From: Actinomycetes bacterium
GTDB lineage: Bacteria > Actinomycetota > Actinomycetes > Mycobacteriales > Mycobacteriaceae
Direction: 5' to 3'
Length of the DNA: 8,860 nt
NCBI GenBank assembly: GCA_023415515.1
Contig: JAEZKH010000316.1
Coordinates: 1 to 8,860, forward strand
Shown: piece after piece, positions 1-5,829 of the stretch
Layout of the letters: every line of letters begins with the position of its first letter
Numbering within the stretch: position 1 is the first letter of the stretch
The notes under the pieces: model-generated
What the model was told of the DNA's origin: nothing
Database searches by the model: none
What the model saw: only the letters and a program-made list of their open reading frames with translations
Made by a program: the position numbers and the translations under genes

Positions 1-101
1 CGTTCACTCTGCGTCAGCAGAGGTCGATAACCAAGTCACCTCGCCGAATCCGGATCAAGAATATGCAGCGGGACGGCCGTTCCGGCGACGGTTCGGGCCG
101 G

Positions 102-1262
102 TCACACGCCGAGGCTGCGTCCGATGATCTCCTTCATGATCTCGGTGGTGCCGCCGTAGATGGTCTGCACGCGCGCGTCGAGGTACGCGCGGGCGACCGG
201 GTACTCCCTCATATAGCCGTAGCCGCCGTGCAACTGCAGGCAGCGGTCGATCAGGTGCACCTGCTTCTCGGTCGAGTACCACTTCGCCATCGAGGCCTGC
301 TCCGCGGATAGCTTGCCGTCGAGATGTAGACGAATGAACTCGTCGACCATGATCCGCACTGCCGTTGCCTCGGTGGACAATTCGGCCAACACGAAGCGAC
401 TGTTCTGCTGGCTGCCGATCGGCTTGCCAAAAGCCTTGCGCTCCTTGGTGTACTGCAGCGTCTCGGTCAGCACGGCCTCCATCGCCGCTGCCGCCATGAC
501 CGCGATGTTGAGTCGCTCCTGTGGCAGGTTCTGCATCAGGTAGATGAACCCCATGCCCTCCTGGCCGAGCAGGTTCTCGGCGGGCACCTTGACGTCGGTG
601 AACGACAATTCGGCCGTGTCCTGAGCGTCGAGACCGATCTTGTCGAGATGACGGCCGCGCTCGAAGCCCTCCATCCCGCGCTCGACAACCAGCAGCGAGA
701 ACCCTTGTGCCCCTTTGTCGGGGTCGGTCTGGGCCACCACGATCACCAGGTCGGCATTGATGCCGTTGGTGATGAACGTCTTGGCACCGTTGAGCACGTA
801 GTGGTCGCCCTCTTTGACCGCCCTGGTCTTGATGCCCTGCAGATCGCTGCCGGTTCCAGGTTCTGTCATGGCGATCGCGGTGATGATCTCGCCGCTGCAG
901 AACTTCGGCAGCCAGCGCTGCTTCTGCTCTTCGGTGGCTAGGTGCAGCAGATACGGCGCGATGATGTCGTTGTGCAGGCCGAAGCCGAGGCCGCTGTAGC
1001 GCCCGGCGGTGGTCTCCTCGGTCAGCACCACGTTGTAGCGGAAGTCGGGATTGCCGCCGCCGCCGTACTCCTCGGGCACGGCCATGCCGAGGAAGCCCTG
1101 TTTGCCCGCCTCAAGCCAGACGCCGCGGTCGACGATCTTGTCCTTCTCCCACTGCTCGTGGTAGGGCGCCACGTGCCGGTCGAGGAAGGCGCGGTAGGAC
1201 TCGCGGAACAGATCGTGTTCGGGCTCGAAAAGGGTGCGCTCGTACTTGACGACGTTGCCCAT
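102..1262 (-). CDS. fadE20: Acyl-CoA dehydrogenase, long-chain (LCAD) type, FadE20-like
   Basis: This is a 386-residue FAD-dependent acyl-CoA dehydrogenase, expected to catalyse the first, alpha-beta desaturating step of fatty-acid beta-oxidation. Visible family motifs are AMTEPGTGSD (131-140, flavin/substrate binding) and QLHGGYGYMREYP (343-355, second family signature). The C-terminus reads IYGGTTEIMKEII, with Gly where medium- and short-chain enzymes carry their catalytic Glu (IYEGT). This pattern, together with LPQER (246-250), is that of long-chain and isovaleryl-type enzymes, whose base lies in helix G. Glu249 is therefore the likely base (inference). The length is normal for the family. 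The ATG at 1262 was chosen because CGGAGG lies about 7 nt upstream and the protein there begins like its relatives. The frame remains open to 1364 but that extension is basic, proline-rich and unlike the family. The symbol rests on synteny with M. tuberculosis Rv2724c. The true substrate is unknown. It is divergent from csbD and preceded by an inverted repeat. Confidence 0.9.
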   Translation of the reverse strand: MGNVVKYERTLFEPEHDLFRESYRAFLDRHVAPYHEQWEKDKIVDRGVWLEAGKQGFLGMAVPEEYGGGGNPDFRYNVVLTEETTAGRYSGLGFGLHNDIIAPYLLHLATEEQKQRWLPKFCSGEIITAIAMTEPGTGSDLQGIKTRAVKEGDHYVLNGAKTFITNGINADLVIVVAQTDPDKGAQGFSLLVVERGMEGFERGRHLDKIGLDAQDTAELSFTDVKVPAENLLGQEGMGFIYLMQNLPQERLNIAVMAAAAMEAVLTETLQYTKERKAFGKPIGSQQNSRFVLAELSTEATAVRIMVDEFIRLHLDGKLSAEQASMAKWYSTEKQVHLIDRCLQLHGGYGYMREYPVARAYLDARVQTIYGGTTEIMKEIIGRSLGV

Positions 1263-1300
1263 GGAGAACCTCCGGAAAGTCGGTGGGGCTTTGGCACGAC

Positions 1301-1326
1301 GATATACCACCCAACCGGATGGTTGG
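1301..1326 (-). promoter_or_regulatory. Inverted-repeat operator candidate and possible -10 upstream of fadE20
   Basis: CCAACC (1311-1316) and GGTTGG (1321-1326) form a perfect 6-4-6 inverted repeat about 49-64 nt upstream of the fadE20 ATG. Immediately downstream on the minus strand lies TATATC (1301-1306), a 4/6 match to the TATAAT -10 element. The repeat would therefore sit in the spacer and -35 region, where a repressor would block RNA polymerase. No good -35 is visible. Short CCAACC/GGTTGG palindromes are typical of TetR-family operators controlling mycobacterial lipid genes, but no regulator gene is in the window, so the regulator is not identified. Confidence 0.4.
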
Positions 1327-1379
1327 CCCGTGGGTCTCCGGGGCAGAGGTGTGACCTGCACCACCGGTGGCAGCTATAC

Positions 1380-1406
1380 GTTTAGCGAATTGCCGGTTCG
1401 GGGAAC
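1380..1406 (+). promoter_or_regulatory. SigB/SigF-type stress promoter candidate for csbD
   Basis: GTTT (1380-1383) is separated by 17 nt from GGGAAC (1401-1406). The mycobacterial SigF consensus is GTTT, a spacer of about 15-17 nt, then GGGTAT/C, so the -35 core is complete and the -10 matches 5 of 6 positions (GGGTAC form). Transcription would start near 1413, giving a leader of about 32 nt. The -10 overlaps a small palindrome, GTTC-GGG-GAAC (1396-1406). The assignment fits the gene, since csbD of Bacillus is named for control by sigma B. It is a motif call only. Confidence 0.5.
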
Positions 1407-1425
1407 GAAACGCACACCAACCGAT

Positions 1426-1441
1426 CGCAAGGAGGATTGCG
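1426..1441 (+). promoter_or_regulatory. csbD ribosome binding site held in a hairpin loop
   Basis: CGCAA (1426-1430) and TTGCG (1437-1441) are perfect complements flanking GGAGGA (1431-1436), so the whole Shine-Dalgarno core lies in a six-base loop. The SD is near-ideal and ends 9 nt before the ATG at 1445, which fixes the csbD start. A five-pair stem is weak and would leave the SD exposed. Whether it modulates translation is inference. Confidence 0.4.
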
Positions 1442-1444
1442 CAA

Positions 1445-1690
1445 ATGGCGGACGACAACAACAGCGGCCCCGAGGAAGCCATCAAGGGCGTCGTCGAGGG
1501 CGTGAAAGGCAAGGCCAAGGAAGTAGCCGGCGCCGTGGCCGGCCGCGATGACCTCTACAACGAGGGCAAAGCACAGCAGGACAAGGCCGATGCCCAGCGC
1601 AATGCCGCGAAGAAGGAAGCCGAGGCGGAGAGCGCCCGCGCGGCTGCCAAGACCGCCGAGGAGCGGCAGAAGGCCGAGCAGCAGGGCTGA
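1445..1690 (+). CDS. CsbD-family small stress protein
   Basis: This 81-residue hydrophilic protein has the CsbD family pattern: an N-terminal segment EEAIKGVVEGVKGKAKEVAGAV (residues 10-31, a glycine/lysine heptad-like run), then a GRDDLYNEGKAQQDKA turn (33-48), then a long Ala/Lys/Glu/Gln tail (49-80). It has no cysteine, no tryptophan and a single tyrosine (Tyr38), no signal peptide and no membrane segment. It is expected to be a soluble, partly disordered or helical cytoplasmic protein resembling LEA-type protectants. CsbD proteins are general-stress proteins of unknown biochemical activity, and the Bacillus founder is sigma-B controlled. The start is fixed by AAGGAGGA (1429-1436). It has its own promoter candidate and a strong intrinsic terminator, so it is probably monocistronic. 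It lies on the opposite strand to both neighbours, between fadE20 and hflX, which are adjacent in M. tuberculosis as I recall it. The family call is firm; the function is not. Confidence 0.85.
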   Translation: MADDNNSGPEEAIKGVVEGVKGKAKEVAGAVAGRDDLYNEGKAQQDKADAQRNAAKKEAEAESARAAAKTAEERQKAEQQG

Positions 1691-1703
1691 CCGCACGACG
1701 AAC

Positions 1704-1734
1704 AATGGGGCACCGAGGGGGTGCCCCATTTTTC
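1704..1734 (+). terminator. Intrinsic (Rho-independent) terminator of csbD
   Basis: The stem AATGGGGCACC (1704-1714) pairs perfectly over 11 bp with GGTGCCCCATT (1720-1730) around a five-base loop (1715-1719). It is followed by a T run (1729-1733) that overlaps the base of the stem. It starts 13 nt after the csbD stop. On the minus strand the hairpin is followed by GTTCG rather than a T run, so it should act mainly on csbD and much less on hflX read-through. Confidence 0.85.
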
Positions 1735-1741
1735 GTGTCCC

Positions 1742-1948
1742 ATGGGGTCTACGGGTCGCATCCGCCCAGAAGTGGGTGCCACACCCGGCGCACCGAAATC
1801 GAACACGACGGCGGTTCTCGACGGTGGCGTTGTCGCCGCGGCCATCTGGCTCTGCGTTGCCGCCGTCGCGGCGTTCGTGATCGACCGGCTCAGAAGGTCG
1901 CGAACTCACTCAAGCTGGCCGCCAACGCAACCGGCACCCGAGCCTTGA
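1742..1948 (+). other. Doubtful small membrane-protein ORF antisense to the hflX 3' end
   Basis: An open frame of 68 codons starts at ATG 1742 (a GTG at 1721 is inside the terminator). It contains one convincing hydrophobic segment, GGVVAAAIWLCVAAVAAFVI, followed by basic residues (DRLRRSR), which would suit a single-pass membrane peptide. There is no Shine-Dalgarno before the ATG, the ATG lies directly behind the csbD terminator, and the last 59 bases run antisense to the end of hflX. I do not recognise the peptide. It is the only coding candidate in 1735-1889. It may be chance, a gene remnant or a small unannotated protein, with chance most likely. Confidence 0.12.
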
Positions 1949-3305
1949 TCCGTGTGCCGTCCGCACTGTGCTCGGTGGCATCCACCCGGCCGTCGGCATG
2001 CACCCGGGCGACCAGATCGCCGCGGTCGTAGGGAATGGTCACGTCGACGGCGGTGTCGGTCGGCGTCACCAGTTGTGCCATCCGCTGCTGCAACGCCGCG
2101 AGGCCGTCGCCCGTGCGCGCGGAGACGAACACGGCGTCGGGCAGTGCACGTCGCAACTGTGCGAGCGTGAGACCGTCGGCGGCGTCGATCTTGTTGACCA
2201 CCACCAACTCCGGCGCCGGTCGGCCGTCATGGTCGGACACGACCTCGTTGACGACCTCGCGGACGGCATCGATCTGCGCGAGCGGGTTGACGTCCGAGCC
2301 GTCCACCACGTGCACGAGCAGGTCGGCGTCGACGACCTCCTCCAGCGTCGACCGGAATGCCTCGACGAGCTGGGTCGGCAGATGGCGGACGAACCCGACG
2401 GTGTCGGTCAGCACGAACGGCCTGCCGTCGTCGAATTCACCTCGGCGCGTTGTGGGTTCGAGGGTGGCGAACAACGCGTTCTCCACCAGTACCCCTGCCC
2501 CGGTCAGCGCGTTGAGCAGGCTGGACTTTCCGGCGTTGGTGTACCCGACGATCGCTACCGACGGGACGTCACTGCCCAGTCGGCGGCTGCGCTGGGTGTC
2601 GCGCACCTTCTTCATCGCCTTGATGTCGCGGCGCAGCTTGGCCATTCGCTCGCGGATCCGGCGGCGATCCGTCTCGATCTTGGTCTCGCCGGGACCGCGC
2701 AGCCCCACCCCGCCGCCGCTGCCGCCGGCGCGGCCGCCGGCCTGCCGGGACATCGACTCACCCCAGCCGCGCAGCCGCGGCAGCATGTACTCCATCTGCG
2801 CCAACGCCACCTGGGCCTTGCCCTCCCGGCTGGTGGCGTGCTGGGCGAAGATGTCGAGGATCAGCGCGGTGCGGTCGATGACCTTCACCTTGACGGCCTT
2901 CTCCAGCGCGGTCAGCTGCGCGGGGCTGAGTTCGCCGTCGCAGATGACGGTGTCGGCGCCGGTGGCCAGCACCACCTCGCGCAACTCCTGGGCCTTGCCT
3001 GAGCCGATGTAGGTGGACGCATCCGGTTTGTCGCGGCGCTGGATCAGGCCCTCGAGGACCTCCGAACCGGCGGTTTCGGCCAGCGCGGCCAACTCGGCCA
3101 GGCTGGCGTCGGCGTCGGCGGCGCTGCCCTCGGTCCAGACGCCGACGAGCACGACGCGCTCGAGGCGTAGCTGGCGGTACTCGACCTCGGAGACGTCGGC
3201 GAGTTCGGTCGACAGACCGGCCACCCGGCGCAACGCCGTACGGTCTTCGAGGGCCAGCTCACCTGTGCTCGGGACGTCGCTGAGGGGGAATTCGGAAGAA
3301 GTCAT
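1890..3305 (-). CDS. hflX: GTPase HflX, ribosome-splitting factor
   Basis: HflX is a 50S-binding GTPase that splits stalled 70S ribosomes. In mycobacteria it is linked to hypoxia and to macrolide-lincosamide tolerance. With the ATG at 3305 the protein has 471 residues. The N-terminal nucleotide-binding HflX domain (about 45-195) includes the YIGSGK stretch at 99-104. A Gly-rich linker and conserved GPGETKIETDRR follow (204-215), then a basic coiled coil (about 213-243). The G domain has P-loop GYTNAGKS (254-261), TLEPTTRR (281-288), DTVGF (301-305), NKID (371-374) and SAR (395-397). A small C-terminal domain ends the protein. All GTPase motifs are intact. The start is uncertain: ATG 3305 matches the start of M. 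tuberculosis HflX (…SEFPLxDxPSTGELALEDR) but has no clear SD. The in-frame ATG at 3341 (483 residues) follows a weak TTGGGG, and a TTG at 3350 is also possible. It is the last gene of the miaA-dapF-hflX run. Confidence 0.93.
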   Translation of the reverse strand: MTSSEFPLSDVPSTGELALEDRTALRRVAGLSTELADVSEVEYRQLRLERVVLVGVWTEGSAADADASLAELAALAETAGSEVLEGLIQRRDKPDASTYIGSGKAQELREVVLATGADTVICDGELSPAQLTALEKAVKVKVIDRTALILDIFAQHATSREGKAQVALAQMEYMLPRLRGWGESMSRQAGGRAGGSGGGVGLRGPGETKIETDRRRIRERMAKLRRDIKAMKKVRDTQRSRRLGSDVPSVAIVGYTNAGKSSLLNALTGAGVLVENALFATLEPTTRRGEFDDGRPFVLTDTVGFVRHLPTQLVEAFRSTLEEVVDADLLVHVVDGSDVNPLAQIDAVREVVNEVVSDHDGRPAPELVVVNKIDAADGLTLAQLRRALPDAVFVSARTGDGLAALQQRMAQLVTPTDTAVDVTIPYDRGDLVARVHADGRVDATEHSADGTRIKARVPVALAASLSEFATF

Positions 3306-3350
3306 AGGCGAATAAAGACTCGCACGGAGATCACTTTTCATGCACCCCAA

Positions 3351-4223
3351 TTAACGATGCTGCGCACGCCACCATTCCCCGGAGATGTCGCCGTCGGCCA
3401 CGAGAACCGACGGGCCCCGCAGAAAGCTGGTGACGTCGGTGACGGTGACGCTGACCTCGCCGCCGGGCACGCGGACGACCAGTGTCCCGGCGGTCGCGCT
3501 CAGGTGCGCCAGCGCGGCGACGGCTGCGGCAACGGTTCCCGTTCCGCACGAACGGGTCTCACCGACACCCCGCTCATGTACCCGCATCGACACCGAACCA
3601 TTCGACGGCGCGGTGAGCACTTCGACGTTCACCCCCTCGGGGAACTGCGCGGTGTCGAACCGGACCGGCGCGGCCACATCGAGTGCAGCGAGTTCCTCGG
3701 TGGTCAGGCCGGGGTCGACGCACGCCAGATGCGGATTGCCGACGTCGACCGCCAGGCCGGTGAACCGACGACCGCCGACGACCGCCTCGCCGGCACCGAG
3801 CCGGTTGGTCTTGCCCATCTCGACGGTGACATCGGCGGTGGCGGCGTTCCACGCGTGCACCACGACGGGCCGCGGGCCCGCCAGCGACCCGACGACGAAC
3901 TCATCGCGGGTCTCCAACCCGCTGGCCCGCAGATAGTGGGCGAACACACGAACACCGTTGCCGCACATCTGCGCGATCGAGCCATCGGCGTTGCGGTAGT
4001 CCATGTACCAGTCCTGCGCCGACACCCCCTCGGGCAGCCGATCGAAGACACCGGCCTCGGCGGCGGCGCCCGCAGTGGTCACCCGAAGCACGCCGTCGGC
4101 ACCCAACCCCCGCCTGCGGTCGCACAGCGCGGCCACCGCGGCGGGCTCGAGCACGAGCCTGCCGTCAAGGTCGGGCAGCAGCACGAAGTCGTTCTGCGTG
4201 CCGTGGCCTTTGGCGAACTTCAC
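3351..4223 (-). CDS. dapF: Diaminopimelate epimerase
   Basis: DapF converts LL- to meso-diaminopimelate by a cofactor-independent two-cysteine mechanism, supplying lysine and the peptidoglycan cross-linking residue in the cytoplasm. The 290-residue product begins with the conserved FAKGHGTQNDF (3-13). The active-site Cys87 is in MCGNGVR (86-92) and Cys226 in SCGTGTVAAA (225-234), the positions known for the M. tuberculosis enzyme. Other conserved blocks are GLGADGVL (39-46), DYRNADGS (75-82), VGNPH (161-165) and FPEGVN (194-199). The GTG at 4223 was chosen because it gives the family N-terminus and length. In-frame ATGs at 4262 and 4268 would add 13-15 residues unlike the family and lie inside miaA. 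The GTG is 4 nt after the miaA stop with no SD, so it is probably translated by coupling to miaA. Confidence 0.95.
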   Translation of the reverse strand: MKFAKGHGTQNDFVLLPDLDGRLVLEPAAVAALCDRRRGLGADGVLRVTTAGAAAEAGVFDRLPEGVSAQDWYMDYRNADGSIAQMCGNGVRVFAHYLRASGLETRDEFVVGSLAGPRPVVVHAWNAATADVTVEMGKTNRLGAGEAVVGGRRFTGLAVDVGNPHLACVDPGLTTEELAALDVAAPVRFDTAQFPEGVNVEVLTAPSNGSVSMRVHERGVGETRSCGTGTVAAAVAALAHLSATAGTLVVRVPGGEVSVTVTDVTSFLRGPSVLVADGDISGEWWRAQHR

Positions 4224-4227
4224 CTGA

Positions 4228-5133
4228 TCAGGATACGTGGCGCCATAGTCGCCGGACCTCATCGACATTGTCGGCGGCCGCTCCGTTCAACCAGCGGACC
4301 CGGTGGTCGCGGCGAAACCACGACCGCTGCCTGCGCACGTACCGACGGGTCCCGACGAACGTCGGCTCGCGTGCGGCCGAGCCGTCGCCGCCGCTGTCGA
4401 GGTCGTCGATCACCTGTGCGTAGCCGAGCGCACGCGATGCGGTCACCCCGTCGCGCAGGCCGCGATCCAGCAGAGCGCGCACCTCCTCGACGAGTCCCTC
4501 GGCGAACATCGTGTCCGTTCGCCGCGCGATGCGCTCGTCGAGAACCGCGGTGTCCCAGTCCAAGCCGACGATCGCGGTGTCCCAGCGGGGTGCGCCGATC
4601 GTCGGGGCCGACGCCGCGAAAGGCTCGCCGGTCAACTCGACGACCTCGAGGGCGCGCACGATTCGGCGGCCGTCGGTGGGCAGGATCGACGACGCGGCGG
4701 CGGGGTCGACGGCGGCGAGTTCGGTGTGCAGCGCCGTCACGCCGACATCGGCCAGCCGCTGCTCCCACTTCGCGCGGACAGCGGGGTCGGTCGCAGGGAA
4801 GGCCCATCCGTCGAGGAGGGACTGGATGTACATCATCGATCCGCCGACGATGACCGGCACCGATCCGGCGGCGGCGATCCGCTCGACGTCGGTCGCCGCG
4901 TCCTGCTGATAACGCGCGACGGTCGCCGTCTCGGTCACCTCGAGCACGTCGAGTTGGTGGTGCGGGATGCCACGGCGGGCGTCGACGGGCAGCTTCGCGG
5001 TGCCGATGTCCATGCCGCGGTACAGCTGCATCGCATCGGCATTCACGATTTCGCCGCCGAGCGTTTCGGCGACGTCGAGTGCGAGCGCCGACTTCCCTGT
5101 GCCGGTCGGCCCGATGATCGCGACGGGTCTCAT
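4228..5133 (-). CDS. miaA: tRNA dimethylallyltransferase
   Basis: MiaA transfers a dimethylallyl group to N6 of A37 in tRNAs reading codons that begin with U, improving codon-anticodon pairing. The product may then be methylthiolated by MiaB, whose gene follows this neighbourhood in M. tuberculosis. The 301-residue protein has P-loop GPTGTGKS (8-15), NADAMQLYRGMDIGTAKL (31-48; the usual DSMQ appears as DAMQ, with Asp33 retained), GGSMMYIQSLLDG (97-109) where other bacteria have GGTGLY, DGRRIVRALE (154-163), the tRNA-binding ASRALGYAQ (232-240) and the C-terminal TRRYVRRQRSWFRR (262-275). Length is close to the family norm. The ATG (5131-5133) overlaps the TGA of the upstream gene as ATGA, which implies translational coupling. 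dapF starts 4 nt beyond its stop. Confidence 0.95.
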   Translation of the reverse strand: MRPVAIIGPTGTGKSALALDVAETLGGEIVNADAMQLYRGMDIGTAKLPVDARRGIPHHQLDVLEVTETATVARYQQDAATDVERIAAAGSVPVIVGGSMMYIQSLLDGWAFPATDPAVRAKWEQRLADVGVTALHTELAAVDPAAASSILPTDGRRIVRALEVVELTGEPFAASAPTIGAPRWDTAIVGLDWDTAVLDERIARRTDTMFAEGLVEEVRALLDRGLRDGVTASRALGYAQVIDDLDSGGDGSAAREPTFVGTRRYVRRQRSWFRRDHRVRWLNGAAADNVDEVRRLWRHVS

Positions 5134-5807
5134 GGCCGCCAGACGCCCGCGAAGTACCCGACGCCGTAGGGCGCCCCGCGGTACAGCTCCCGCGCGGTTC
5201 GGGGCGCCCCGAGACCCGCCAGCGCCTGGTAGGCGGCCCTGCCGACGACCGCGCGCGGCAACCGCATCAGGGCTGCGGTGTCACCGGCCGCCAACGCGTC
5301 GTCGAGCACAGCCTGCACGGCCGTCGAACCGGGGTCGTAACCGCCGGGCGCCTGGGGCGTGAGCGTGTGCAGGCCGTCGGCGACGATCAGCACACCGACG
5401 GGGTCGGCGTTGGCGTCGGCTTCGATGCGCAGTGATCGGCCGCGCTGCACCGCCGCGTCGGGCTCGAGATCTGCGCAGAGCACCCACACCTCGGCGCGGG
5501 CCTCGGGCGCCACGGCACCGCGCAGCCAGCCCGTCATCAGCGCACACAGCGGTAGCTCGCCGCCATGGTCCGCGCCGGGCGAAAGGACCACCGGCACATC
5601 GACCCCGTAACCGGCGAACGTGCCTGTCCGTTCGGGGCCGACGACGTGGTCGGCGGCGCCGACGCCGACCGCGATCCACTGCGACGGCAGCGTCGCGGCT
5701 GCGGCGAACGCGGCCTCGCGGAGATCGGTCAGCTCGCCCGCGGCCGACGATGCGAGCTCGGGAACCAGGACCGGGGCAGACGGCACGATCGCGATGGCGC
5801 TGAGCAC
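5130..5807 (-). CDS. LigB-fold (class III extradiol dioxygenase subunit B-like) protein, Rv2728c-like
   Basis: The 225-residue protein shows the LigB-superfamily layout. An N-terminal strand, AIAIVPSAPVLVPEL (4-18), occupies the place of the family's VPHPPLLxPE motif. GADHGGELPL follows (78-87), and DGLHTLTPQAPGGYDP (144-159) resembles the SHxLTPDAPxGYDP block. Candidate ligand histidines are His54, His81 and His147. At position 10, where catalytic members have a metal-ligand His, there is Ser, so ring-cleavage activity is doubtful. Gene order matches M. tuberculosis Rv2728c, a conserved Ala-rich protein of unknown function. It starts at GTG 5807, 22 nt after the preceding gene, with only a weak SD (TTTGGA). 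It ends in a 4-nt overlap with miaA, suggesting co-expression with tRNA modification. The fold call is reasonable; substrate and activity are unknown. Confidence 0.8.
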   Translation of the reverse strand: MLSAIAIVPSAPVLVPELASSAAGELTDLREAAFAAAATLPSQWIAVGVGAADHVVGPERTGTFAGYGVDVPVVLSPGADHGGELPLCALMTGWLRGAVAPEARAEVWVLCADLEPDAAVQRGRSLRIEADANADPVGVLIVADGLHTLTPQAPGGYDPGSTAVQAVLDDALAAGDTAALMRLPRAVVGRAAYQALAGLGAPRTARELYRGAPYGVGYFAGVWRP

Positions 5808-5829
5808 GCGTCCAAACTAACGGGCCGGC

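Noticed and set aside
1..101. Possible gene or terminator downstream of fadE20
   Set aside because: No coherent coding frame and no clear stem with a T run are visible on either strand.
1263..1364. N-terminal extension of FadE20 to 1364
   Set aside because: The extra 34 residues do not resemble acyl-CoA dehydrogenases, and the strong CGGAGG site points to ATG 1262. The extension also covers the promoter and operator candidate.
1361..1370. CCACCGGTGG palindrome upstream of fadE20
   Set aside because: It is only 10 bp, has no flanking symmetry, and is built from bases expected often by chance at this GC content.
1968..3002. Long plus-strand open frame (344 codons) antisense to hflX
   Set aside because: It mirrors the hflX reading frame in GC-rich DNA, encodes a low-complexity Arg/Gly/Val/His-rich product with no recognisable motif, and opposes a gene with every HflX GTPase motif intact.
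3357..4853. 498-codon plus-strand open frame across dapF and miaA
   Set aside because: It is antisense to two conserved genes, becomes almost pure Arg/Ser/Pro in its second half, and has no ribosome site. It is a composition artefact.
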